From: Zygnema cylindricum
Taxonomy: Eukaryota; Streptophyta; Zygnematophyceae; Zygnematales; Zygnemataceae
NCBI GenBank assembly: GCA_037447655.1
Contig: JBBHKE010001377.1
Coordinates: 500,241 to 544,311 of the forward strand
Reading direction: 5' to 3'
DNA length: 44,071 bases
The translations under genes and the position numbers were made by a program. Positions 20,123-30,003 of this stretch are shown piece after piece. The stretch's first letter is position 1, and the number at the start of each line of letters is the position of its first letter. The notes below the pieces were generated by a model. It ran no database searches. It saw nothing but the letters and a program-made list of their open reading frames with translations, and was not told the DNA's origin.

Positions 20123-21272
20123 CTAGCCTGCTTCACCTTTCAATCCACCGTAAGCACATTTCTGCCTTCGTGGAATTTCGACCTTGTTTTTCGCCTCCAA
20201 CTCCTCATCTAAAAAGAGCTTATCGACCTCGTCCTCGGATTCCGCCTCATGTACCTGTGTCACGAGGGCCTTTTTCTTTTCTCTCGGGGTACAACCGGTG
20301 TGCCCCTCCTTTAAACAAAGCTCGGTTAGCTTAGTGCATTTTGCCATATAGTGCCCAAGTTTCTTACAAAAATGACATAAACCTTTGGGAGCCATTAGTA
20401 CAAACTCGTCAGTCTGATTTTTCTGCTCCCTCCCCCCATAGTTTCCTTTCGGTTTCCGGGAATCCTTATTCCTCCAATCGGTCATAGTTGCCAAGGCTTG
20501 GCCACTCTTTCCTCCCCTTCGGATTTCAATCGTATTCTCCCGAACGAGAATCATCCCTACCATTGAGTTCCATATCCACCTTGAGTCCGGCAAGTCCTGC
20601 ACACGGTTGACTATGTTCTCGAACTCATTGGGTAACTTCATCAGTAAACAATTAACCTTTTTTTTTCACTAAAATCTTTTCCCGCACTTGTAGCTCCATG
20701 AAGAGTGTAGCAAGCTCATTGCAAAAATTCAACATCTTCCCCCATTTGTATACATACTCCTTAACTTTCTGATCATCCAACTATTGTTGCTGAATCGTAC
20801 CACTTCGGTACATCTCTATGAGAGCCATCCAAAGATCCGATGCCCTTTCTACCTGCAAATGAGGACATGCAAGTCCTTGAGTGAGATGGCGTAGGATGAA
20901 GTGCTTTGCCGCCATATTGTTGAAGTCCCAGGTTTCAATATCATTCTCCTCGTTCCTCGGAATAGGTGACATGAATGCCGAACCAGTTGCTATTGGTGTG
21001 GTCGTCTCTTTCTCCTTTCCTTTGTCCACCACCTCTCCTTCCTTTGTTTCCTCCGTTGAAGGTGGATCCTCTTTCTTGGTGAATCTGCTTCCTCCAAACC
21101 CTGGAGGGATTCCAAGACTTGATGGACGCCCCAACCGTCCACTCACTATCCCCCAAAACCTTTTTTCGCATAGAGCTCCTATCATCATACTTTCCCATTA
21201 TATGAAGCCAGTTCGATTAAAGATTGGTACCCTAGAGGGTGGGCCCATAACCTGAAACTCTAAGACCTCCAT
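20123..21272 (-). pseudogene. Copia A1 gag, broken
   Basis: The frame opens at an ATG inside the LTR (21270-21272), passes through the primer-binding site with a second in-frame ATG (21246-21248), and continues into the usual Copia gag N-terminus (FNRTGF, then WESMM, matching the common F-x-G-x-x-F-x-x-W form). A TAA sits between them (TAC in A2). The UBN2-type region (WDFNNMAAKHF) and the zinc knuckle CHFCKKLGHYMAKC (20336-20377, C-X2-C-X4-H-X4-C) follow. A stop and a frameshift near 20640-20780 disrupt it. Confidence 0.85.
21238..21252 (-). other. Primer-binding site matching the initiator tRNA-Met anticodon stem-loop
   Basis: The + strand reads GGTGGGCCCATAACC directly abutting the LTR. 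This equals the 5' anticodon stem, the CCCAUAA loop and the first two bases of the 3' stem of eukaryotic initiator tRNA-Met. The element would thus be primed by a 5' tRNA half, as established for Drosophila copia and Ty5, not by the CCA end. No TGGTATC-type site is present. Confidence 0.85.
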
Positions 21273-22305
21273 AAGTCCTCAGAGTGGATAACTTCCAAGA
21301 AGCCTCTAGGATTACCCTTACCCCTTTCTCTTTCAGCAACAAAAACTGCCACCCTGGTAGACAATAACTCTGACCACCTTCACCCTTGTAAAGGGAAGAC
21401 TCCCGTGAGTTGATAGCAAAAACAATCTCTGAATTTGCTCCCTTGAGCAGTAAGTTATGGAGGGTCAAAGTTGACCTTTTTTACAGAAGCTCTCTGGGAG
21501 AGAGGGTTCTATCTCCTAATTTTCTAAGTCCTATCTCTCTCACATACTATATCTACTGATGTACGGAGCCAATCAGAGTACACTCCCGTACACAGAAGTA
21601 CAGCTGCCGATGTACTTTCTTTACGGACATTGTACGACATGGCCTAAATGTCGACACGTGGTATGTCCGGATTCGCTCCCTTAATCCTCGAAGATGCCGC
21701 GATCCAATGTAATTCTGCCACATGTCATCCGATGTGGCGATGACCACAAACCGCCAAAATTCCCTTCCGCGATATCGGCGTTAATTCTGGCCGTCGGATT
21801 ACATTCATTTTAAATCGTAGCCGTAATAAATACATGCGCGATATTTTTTTCGCTAAAGAAATAACTGCACGGTATTTAATTCTTATCCGTACCGTAATCC
21901 GTACTTTTACATTACTTGATCTATGTATCCCGTAAACAGTTAGAGTTAAATGAATTATCCTACCTGATAATGTTTAAGTAAATATCAAACCATATAGTTC
22001 GTAACACTAGTGAGAGACTTAACGGCTAAGGCTACCGGCTACTGGCTATTTGCCGTCCGATAAGTACCAGGATCAAATCTTGTGACTGGCACATACCTTT
22101 TAGTAAATAAACCCCTAACTAATATATATTTCCCTTAAACCTCTGGATAGCCTAGGTAGCCATGGCTCTAGCTTCCTCTCCAATTTCTCAGTGACTGCGA
22201 CAAGTTTGATAGTTGGAGAGAGAAGTTAGAGGTAGATTGCCTCGGCTTCATTCTATATTTCTATTCAGACCTAGAAAATACTTTAAAAGACCATTAATTT
22301 CTACA
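21253..22305 (-). repeat. 5' LTR of Copia A1
   Basis: 1053 bp, ending in + strand CTACA followed by TATGG. Its U5 end can fold (minus strand) into a stem ACTCTGAG-loop-CTTAGAGT adjacent to the primer site; the loop holds the upstream gag ATG. One arm carries a substitution, while the 3' LTR copy of the stem is perfect over 8 bp. Confidence 0.9.
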
Positions 22306-22432
22306 TATGGCGTACCATTTTGGCACCCTCGGTTCGTATCTTTGGAGATCCGTATGCGACAAAGGGATAAAGAACATCTTGATAACATAAATCATTTCGG
22401 TAGAAACCTTCTTTATTAATCATGGTTAGTAA

Positions 22433-24036
22433 TTGTATGATATTTTCTTATTGTTTTTTTTTTCCCAAGGTTTTCAAGCATTTTTTCAAGCATTGTGTGA
22501 TGTTGGTGTTTCGCTCAACAAAAGTGTGGACATTGACCAACTACTACCGTCCATCAATAGTGTAAAAAACTACATTATATCTTCTACGAAAGATATTCAT
22601 TGTTTGATCATCCTAAAACTTAGAGAAAATATTGATAACAATATTTTTGTCGCATTCACGACCGATCTCTTGACCGAGACAATAAAAAAAACCACATTCC
22701 TGTTAGTAACCGCTCATTTTATTGACAAAGAATTTAAACTTTATCCACGGACGCTTCAAGTCGATCATTTTCCAGAGGAAAAATACATTGGGGAAAATGT
22801 TTTAACGACTTTAAAAAATTGTTTGACCAATTTTGAAATGTCCAATTTTCATCGTTGAGTTGTCGTGACTGGTAGTGGCTCTTACATGTGTGCGACTGAA
22901 GGTCTACCAAGTATGTTTACTTGGATACCTTGCGCGGACTATAAAATTGCAACAATTGTGACAACAATCTTGAATAAGAGCGGAACATCCAAAAAAGTCA
23001 AATACGATGTGGAAGTTCTTGATTTTTTTGATCTAATTGACGCGTGTAAATCATTGGTCACGTTTTTCAAACATAGTAATTTACAAAATCTTTTGAAAAA
23101 CACTTTAAAACAAGAAAATGCAACGCGTTGGAATTCTTTGCTCCAAATGCTTAAGAGTATTTACAATGCATTCAATGAGATAGGACCAATTGCTCAAGCA
23201 GAAAATAAATTGATACTTTTTGCTTGTATCGATAAGACTCACCTTACCGAACTTATATGATTTTTGGAAAGGTTTCAAGAAGCGACCCTAAAATTGGAAA
23301 AATTCAAAGAACCAACTTTACATTTGGTTTTTTTTTGAAATATCGTCTCTCCATAACCATTGTAAGATAAGAAAAACATCTTACAATGACGGTGAAAAAG
23401 AATGCCCCGCCGATTCCCTAAACTTGCAAAAATTGAAACAATTTTTTGTGAAATTTTCACTACCGAAGTGGGGCTTCATGAGTATCATATTGTCGCGGCT
23501 CTCTTAGATCCCCGACAAAAACAAAAGCTTGAAATAATTGGGGTACCAAACCGAAAATGAAAGCGCAAGGGTCAAACTTCAAGAACTCGCAAACGACCTC
23601 GGTGATGACGTTGATTTCAGTAGTCCTCAACGTATCACAAAAAAACGAAAAACATCGCAAAGTAAAGACGGTTTCCACAATTTTTTTGGTGAGAGCGATG
23701 AGGCAAATGAGGTTCTTATTACCACCGACAAAAAACGCTTGTTAACGAGGAAATGATACTTATTTTGATTTAAAATTAACCAACAACGAAAGATTGAACT
23801 TTAACATACTTGAATGGTGACAAAAAAAATCAAATGTACGTGCGAAAGATGGAGGATTTCCTATTCTAGCCGGTGTTGCTACATCTATTCTAGCTATTCC
23901 GGCTTCTAGCTCCGTGTCTGAATGCAATTTTTTGGATGCCGGGAACACGTTAACAAAGAAGAAGAGCTCACTAGCTGCTTCTATTGTTAGTGATATTTTG
24001 TGTGTTAGATCCAACCGAGATCTTTTAAATGCATAG
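22433..24036 (+). pseudogene. hAT-superfamily transposase relic
   Basis: The central region reads through motifs typical of hAT transposases: FTTDLLTETI-like, VTAHFIDKEFKLYPRTL, VTGSGSYM, IPCADYKIATIV, TLKQENATRWNSLLQML. The C-terminal dimerisation domain follows at 23761-24036 (ILAIPASSSVSEC and GNTLTKKKSSL, ending VRSNRDLLNA). The frame changes twice and contains stops (about 22856, 23258 and 23818), so it is dead. The N-terminal BED finger was not found. Terminal repeats were not identified, so element boundaries are unknown. Confidence 0.85.
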
Positions 24037-25089
24037 TTTTTTATTTTGTTTTGTTTTCTAATTATTGTTATTTTTTTAGTATTAGTTATCATGTTTTTTT
24101 TTCCTTTGAAATTTTTGTTGTATTTCACAATTTTTCTAGTGTTACTTTTTTTTTTAAACCGAATTGCTTATTTTTATTAAATTACCGAAGCGTTGTATGT
24201 ATACCAAATTTAGATTTATAGATTTTTGTGTAGTTTTAAGTTTGAGGTTGAGTATTTGTACAATAGAGTCAAAAATAGAACGAGGTTGTTATTTGTTTAT
24301 TTCTATATTTGATGCTACAAAATATTTTTTGTTTTTTTTGCTCATCACAATGTGTTTTTTGTCAATTGATTTTCTATGTGAAAGCTATGATTTTTTTTTA
24401 AACATACATAATTGAAAATTTACCTTATTTGCATAATTTATAACATAGTATAGTTGTCGAAAGAAAAACCGTCCGAAAATTGTAGCGAAAAAATTAGATT
24501 TGCGAGAGAATAAATATTAATATAAGGGCTTAAGCATTAATATAAGAGTTACACGCAAAATTAGGAACAAATCCCTTGAAAGAGGTGATTGTCGAGGAAA
24601 AAAATTATTTGAAAATGGAGATTGCAAAAAAACAAAATAGTAAAAAAAAGAGGTACACGAGCTGTTTTTTTGCAAAGGGAGATGTACCACTACACCACTC
24701 ATTGTTATTAGTATTAATAAGTCGCAACTACTTATAGCCGAAAATCACAAAATATAGTTAACAACATTATTTAAATAGGTGGACTATAACCTGCCACGTC
24801 TGCTTACATTAAATAATATTATTAATCATAATTTTCCATTTACACTACACTGCAAATCGTAATTAGCGTTATTAACGCTAATTCCGTCACCACAAATTTT
24901 GACCCAAAAACCTTACAAAGAGTAAATAACTCTAAATTTTTCTTTGCATTATTCAAGGTGCTCTTTGAATTAGCATTAACAACTCTTGTATAGTGCCATT
25001 TTAAATAGTGTGGCTAACGTACAAAACTGTACCGTATTAAGGAAAAAAGTACAAAAAATGATTTAATACATGCCGTTATGATGTACCTT
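24037..25089. other. AT-rich non-coding stretch with a perfect palindrome
   Basis: Long T and A runs and no credible frame. At 24861-24883 there is a perfect palindrome: AATTAGCGTTA, one base, TAACGCTAATT. Confidence 0.6.
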
Positions 25090-25188
25090 CGTTTTCACAA
25101 ACCGCGTAGTGCAAACGTCATAATGACGTGAAACTGTACATTTTCACAGAATGCGTTTTTACAAACCGCGTAGTGAAAACGTCATAAT
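25090..25188. repeat. Two 35-bp hairpin-forming direct repeats
   Basis: 35-bp units at 25090-25124 and 25154-25188 share ACAAACCGCGTAGTG and ACGTCATAAT. Each can fold as CGTTTT(C/T)AC-loop-GTG(A/C)AAACG with an AAACCGCGTA loop. Confidence 0.75.
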
Positions 25189-25234
25189 ACTTTGTACTCT
25201 TTGGTATCGTGGAAGTACGTGACATCATGATTAA

Positions 25235-25364
25235 CGTCGCAAATCTGACAGGGTATTGTAGTAACGCTATTCATTTCGCAAATCATAGGGAGCGCGACAA
25301 AGCGTCGCAAATCTCACACGGTAGTAACACTATTCATTTCGCAAATCTCAGGGAACGCGACAAA
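25235..25364. repeat. Tandem duplication, about 65-bp unit
   Basis: Units at 25235-25301 and 25303-25364 both run CGTCGCAAATCT...TATTCATTTCGCAAATC...GCGCGACAAA-like, with a few indels. Confidence 0.8.
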
Positions 25365-25623
25365 TGGTAATAATTGGCTTATTCATACGTCGAACATTGG
25401 TTAATTTTGTACTTTTTCGGTTACTGGCGGGCATGGTTAGTCGCGAGAAATCGAGATTTGGTTAATTTTTATTTTTCGTAAATGCCGGTCGGTTGACGGT
25501 TAACAATTTTGGAGGGTGACATAACCCGGTCGGGCGTCGGTTACTCAAATTTTGAAAAAAAAAACGGTCGATTTCGGTTATGTAAAATTTTGACTTTTGC
25601 GACCTCCTCTGCAGTGTCATTTC

Positions 25624-26638
25624 TAGTGTTGGGTATCGAGGACCACTTGCACATATTCGATATTCACCTAATTTTTGGTACCCGATAATCGATGTATCGC
25701 GTCGATATATTGAAGAGCTAAATATTACGATATTTTATCGATATATCGGGCCGATATGTCAATATATTTTACCGTGATATCTCGAAGCTTTTATTATCAT
25801 TTTTTTTGTTATTCGTAGGTGTTTGTGTCCCCGTATACGTCCCAAATTATATTTTTTGGTTTTCAGAGTTATTTTTGTAGTTTTTTCTCACATAATGCTT
25901 AAAAAAATTTATTTATTAAATAACACACTAATACTAGTGCTACTGTTGTTGCTGCTGGTAGTCCAAATCACACCACAAATTATAATAATAATAATAAAAA
26001 AAAACATTTATGACACTTTTTTGAACATTTCTTAAGCAATATTTACCATTAAAACATTTATTAAAGCATTTCAAAATCATTTTAGAACACAAAAACACAT
26101 GATACATTTTCTAACCATTTTTGGAATTCACAATTTCTCGAACACAATGAATAACTGCTAGTAAACACACTAACAAACTCCAAAACAAAATACTAAATTT
26201 GACAACAGTATATGGGACATAACATATTTTGACATGTTTTTTGTAGCATATTTCGTTTTTTTTTGGTCGTAAATGTTAACTTATTTTTTTATTTAACTAA
26301 ATTAGTGTGATTTTTTCGTTTGAAAATTTTAAGTTTTATACGTAACTACGTACTAATTATATAAAGTACTATTTTTTTTGCGGTTACATGTTCCACAGTC
26401 TACATTGAAGTTACGTAACAAAATTCACTACATACATGGCGTATTAGACAATTTTCCGTTTTCGATCAAATACTATATTGTATAAAGTATTAAAACAAAA
26501 AATTACTATATATCGCAAAAAACATCGCGATATATTATGTTGGTCTTGGTACGATATTTCAAGGCCTCTGAATGATCGATAATTGATACAACAATATCAA
26601 AACTATCGCGATATGATTTTACCACATAACCAACATTA
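25624..26638. mobile_element. 1015-bp non-autonomous hAT element
   Basis: The terminal inverted repeats TAGTGTTGGGTAT and (right end, complement) TAATGTTGGTTAT agree at 11 of 13 bases. They are flanked by 8-bp duplications GTCATTTC (25616-25623) and GTTATTTC (26639-26646), one mismatch. An 8-bp duplication with this TIR form is the hAT signature. The subterminal regions are rich in ATATCG/CGATAT palindromes, and the interior is AT-rich and non-coding. Joining the flanks gives CTGCAGTGTCATTTCACG, identical to a block in element B (2553-2570), so the insertion site was a copy of that family. Confidence 0.8.
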
Positions 26639-26866
26639 GTTATTTCACGTAATGGTGGAAAATCTATGGAGTCGCCACTGATGCTCGCACTCACTACCAC
26701 CGTCACCTTGCACCATGTTCACCCTTTCGAGCAACACCATTTCGCATTCTACCACAAGTTAGCTTTAGGTGCAGCAAGAAGGAGCAAACTAACGTTGAGA
26801 AGAAAACAACAAACGCGGGAAGAAAAAAAAAATTGCAAGGGCCTAAAAAAATCTATTTCCATTTAT

Positions 26867-26945
26867 TGCGGCCGAACAAGAGGGGCAAATGCAAAGGCAT
26901 GTTCTACAGCCATGGCTGTAAAACTGTACGTCTACGATGTCAAGC
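26867..26945 (+). mobile_element. Fragment of the long-TIR element family (copy D)
   Basis: GCGGCCGAACAAG, AAAGGCATGT, CTACAGCCA and TGTACGTCTACGATGTCA follow in the same order as GCGGCCGGACAG, AAAGGCATGT, GTACAGCCA and TGTACGTCTACGATGTCA in copy B (2644-2720). Together with the empty-site match around 25616/26639 this marks a diverged fourth copy interrupted by the hAT element. About 170 bp of unmatched sequence lies between the two homologous blocks. Confidence 0.6.
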
Positions 26946-28187
26946 TCGTGTGCTTTACACGCACACCTTTATATCACCAAGGATTTCCGAGACCTTTTTA
27001 ACCTGTACGGTCATCACTATATGGAGGAGGGAGTGCACCTAGCCAGACAAGATTCTTGGATTTTCCCAACTAAGCGGAACGCACATTGTTTTCGCGCCTA
27101 ACGGAGGCCGGACGACCAAGTTATATCGTCTCAAAGATAACCATCCGGTTACATGGAACCATTTGCCACCAGCCCCCATGGGGAGTACATTGTGGATTGC
27201 CACGTAACTTTCCGGATTGGCATCTAGATTATGCTGTTAGCCGTCAGTAGGAATTTAGTTCACGCTCAGCTGACTTTTGGTCCATTAACTACATTAAGTC
27301 AAAGTCTGGCAAGTTAGTGTCCTTTTCAAGACTTTGTCTTATAATTGTGGAACAAATAATTACTTCTGGCGGCGGATCTAGCCGCCGTCCGAAGCATAAC
27401 TTTTTGCCCCGAGTGTAGTACCGATTATTTTGTCTTATGCCAGTTCAATTACCCTTGCTTGCCGCTCATTGGTTAATAGCATAGCTTTGACTTTTGCACT
27501 TGCAATTTGACAAAATTTGATGTATAAGGCACTAGGGGTCGAAGGAGACAGGTTGCTTTTCAGTATTGTCTCCTGTGAAAACCCTTAGAAATTCCGAACA
27601 AACCTTCTTTGGAGAATATTTGTTTTGTTTTTGACTCTATTGCCATCTTCGTTTTCGATTTGTCTTGTGTGGGAAATCATAGTCTAGGTGGATATTTGGC
27701 ACTATCTTCCCTTTTGGGTGATTTTTGGACTTTTTGATGTTTGGAACCGAGAAGAGTTTGGTCCGTTTCGAGCTGCGGACACCGAGGGGTGAAGGAGTAC
27801 CATACCTATTTGCGGTAGCGTCGGGGGAGGGGTCGCCTTTTCCTCATTGTCATCGTTAGTTTCCGGGGTATGTTTAGCTTCCTTCACTATATTCCACATC
27901 TTCTATCATTTATTGTCTTTTATGGGGTAACGTGATATTGTTAAATCTGAAACAACCAATCTTATTTATTTCTATATTTCTACGTGGTAGTGCATTTCTG
28001 TATTCATTTGTAGTTCTCCTTGCTTTGGCGTTACCTTTCCAGAGTAAACGACAACCCTTTTGATCGGAACAGTGGGTTTTGAGGGGACAATTGTTAAAGA
28101 CTTCCCGTAGATAAAGAACAGTACTGAAAAGCCACCTGTCTACTCTGATTAGAGGGGATAGGAGCTTTAACTTTCGAATCTCTCTTT
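26946..28187. other. No gene recognised
   Basis: Unassigned sequence; frames are short. A 6-bp-stem hairpin CGGCGG-ATCTAG-CCGCCG lies near 27370-27392. No terminal repeats or coding blocks are supported. Confidence 0.5.
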
Positions 28188-29675
28188 TTGGAAGTGAGCT
28201 TTGGTTACATCCATTTTTTTTTCTCTCATTACCTTTGTTATCATGGTGGGAGGACTCCAGATAATGGATCTGGAGAGCCGGGATGGAAGGAGAAGCCCGT
28301 ACATGAGGAAAAGGCTCTGATGTCCGAGGAGTCTGTACCCATGGAGTCTGTCTTTAATTCTCCGACCAAGAAACCAACTAGTGCTTCTTCTCCTCCTCCT
28401 CCTCCCAGTCTGACTCCCGAACATTACCCTTCCTTGGTGGAGGCCGCTAAGGTCTATGCTCAGGAAAGGAAAGAAGCTCAGCCTCACGCCCAAGAAAGAA
28501 AGCGTGTGTCTCTCAGGACCCAGCTAAAGAGGCAAGCTCAAAGAGAGCCCCATTTGGGTCCTCTTCCGTAGGTCCGGCTTCAAATCAGATCTAAGATACC
28601 CAAGGCCGAGATTAAGATTGACCCCGCGATTTTGACGGATCCATGCCGCTCACGGCGTAAGGAACTCCTTTCCCTTCACGACCTTCATGAGGTGAAGATG
28701 AAGAAGGAGTTGGTTTAGAAAGTGGCTCGAACAAATCGAGTCAGGGTGGTTAGACCTATGGGAGGGGTGGTGGAGATCCTGAGCAGTTCTTCAAAGAGCA
28801 GCTCTTCACAGTCAGTGCACAACCGGTCACAAATGGCTCCCTATTCTCGTCCTCCTCCATCTTCCTCTCAAGATACCTTTGCCAGCAAACCTTCGCGGGG
28901 ATGCACCTCTTCGCGACCTCGTAGAGGAGAAGAAGGTAGCGAGAGGGAAGCGCGAGATCCATTGAGAGGGAAGAGGTTTGACCCTAGGGACAACAAGGGG
29001 AGATTCACACCTTTTCCCAAGGAAGAGACTTCCGGAACTCTTATGTCCGCCTCCACTGAGAAAACATCTCCAACAGTCTCTCGTGTCCGCCCTTCTGGAG
29101 GGCTTTGGCGATCTGAACCTAGTGATCCAAAGGTTTTGGGTACAGGTCCAGAAGATTTGACCAAAGGTTGATGGAGGACTAGACCTTATTACCTTGAGAT
29201 TCCGAGAATAGGGATAACAGATCTGACCCGAGTAGTCGAAAGAGCCCAAAAACTAGTGGAAGTTCTAAAATCTCAAGGCCAGGCTATGGCGGGGACCCGA
29301 CCCGTCATGGTAGATTGGGAAGCCTTAGCGGTAGAAAGGCGGAAGTTATAGGAATAGGAATTGAAAATTATTCGGGAAGCTAGGCATAGATCTAGTGGGA
29401 TTCTCAGCGGGCAGATTCCTCCTACACCAAGGAAAAAGCCGCATCTCGAAGCCCCCGCTCAGGGGACTTCTCCTCTTTCAAGCACCCAGCCTGAAGTTCC
29501 TTCCTCGAAAACCAGCCGAGAGCCTCCTCTTCAGCGGGAAAGGGGGGAAAACATTGAACCTAACATGAAGGGTTTGGGTGCAAATTTACCTCCTGAGTCT
29601 GCTTCTCTTCCCCAAGAAGAGCCTACCTTTGTCTCGGTGGAGGTTTCTTCCGCCGTGGAGGCTTTTGTGGAGTGA
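28188..29675 (+). pseudogene. Decayed coding frame, unrecognised, possibly gag-like
   Basis: One frame stays open for about 496 codons with only five stops (28569, 28716, 29169, 29349, 29355), most of which fit Gln CAG to TAG changes. The protein is Ser/Pro/Arg/Glu-rich: an early Pro run (SSPPPPPSL), a Ser run (ILSSSSKSSSSQS), a basic middle, and a helical block (LTRVVERAQKLVEVLKSQG, then WEALAVERRKL) that could be a coiled coil. I do not recognise the family. The frame, composition and abutment to Copia B1 suggest a retroelement capsid region, but this is a guess. Confidence 0.5.
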
Positions 29676-30003
29676 CAACCAGACGAGAGGATTCACATTC
29701 CCTTAAGGCCGTCAACACCCTCTTCACTGTCTCCTGGAGTATCCTCCGATTTCCCATCTTCTCCTCCTCCATCTTCTCACTCCTCGTGTCCTACAACAAA
29801 GGGGACGTTCCCGCCTCCTCTCCCTCTTCATCCTATTCTCCCGCTGCACTAGTCCGTGGGTCACCGGATTCGCCTGTCTTACCCTACAAACACGACGTCT
29901 ACTCACCTCCTCACCGGCGTTCCCCATCCTCAAGTTTAGGAACTCCTCCTCTTGAGACCTCCTGAAGGCACCCAAGGAGACAAACACCATTCAAGAGACA
30001 AAC
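29676..30003 (+). other. Continuation of decayed frame up to the Copia junction
   Basis: Pro/Ser-rich sequence continues in the same and neighbouring frames with more stops. It ends near 30003, where similarity to Copia pol begins abruptly (ACAATTCATAAAATAGATTA). There is no LTR or polypurine tract at the junction, so B1 is 3'-truncated here. Confidence 0.45.

Larger units (their letters stand above)
15851..22305 (-). mobile_element. Copia (Ty1-like) LTR retrotransposon A1, full length, inactive
   Basis: A 6455-bp element on the minus strand: 5' LTR 21253-22305, primer-binding site 21238-21252, gag to RNase H across 21272-16916, polypurine tract 16903-16915, 3' LTR 15851-16902. The flanks TATGC and TATGG fit a 5-bp target duplication with one mismatch. 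The protein order protease, integrase, reverse transcriptase, RNase H defines Copia. The two LTRs differ by something like 7-10 percent in the parts compared, so the insertion is old. Several stops and frameshifts and a lost integrase catalytic Glu show it is dead. Confidence 0.92.

Noticed and set aside
20881-21255. 124-residue + strand frame opposite Copia gag
   Set aside because: Antisense shadow of gag; the gag motifs and zinc knuckle are on the minus strand.
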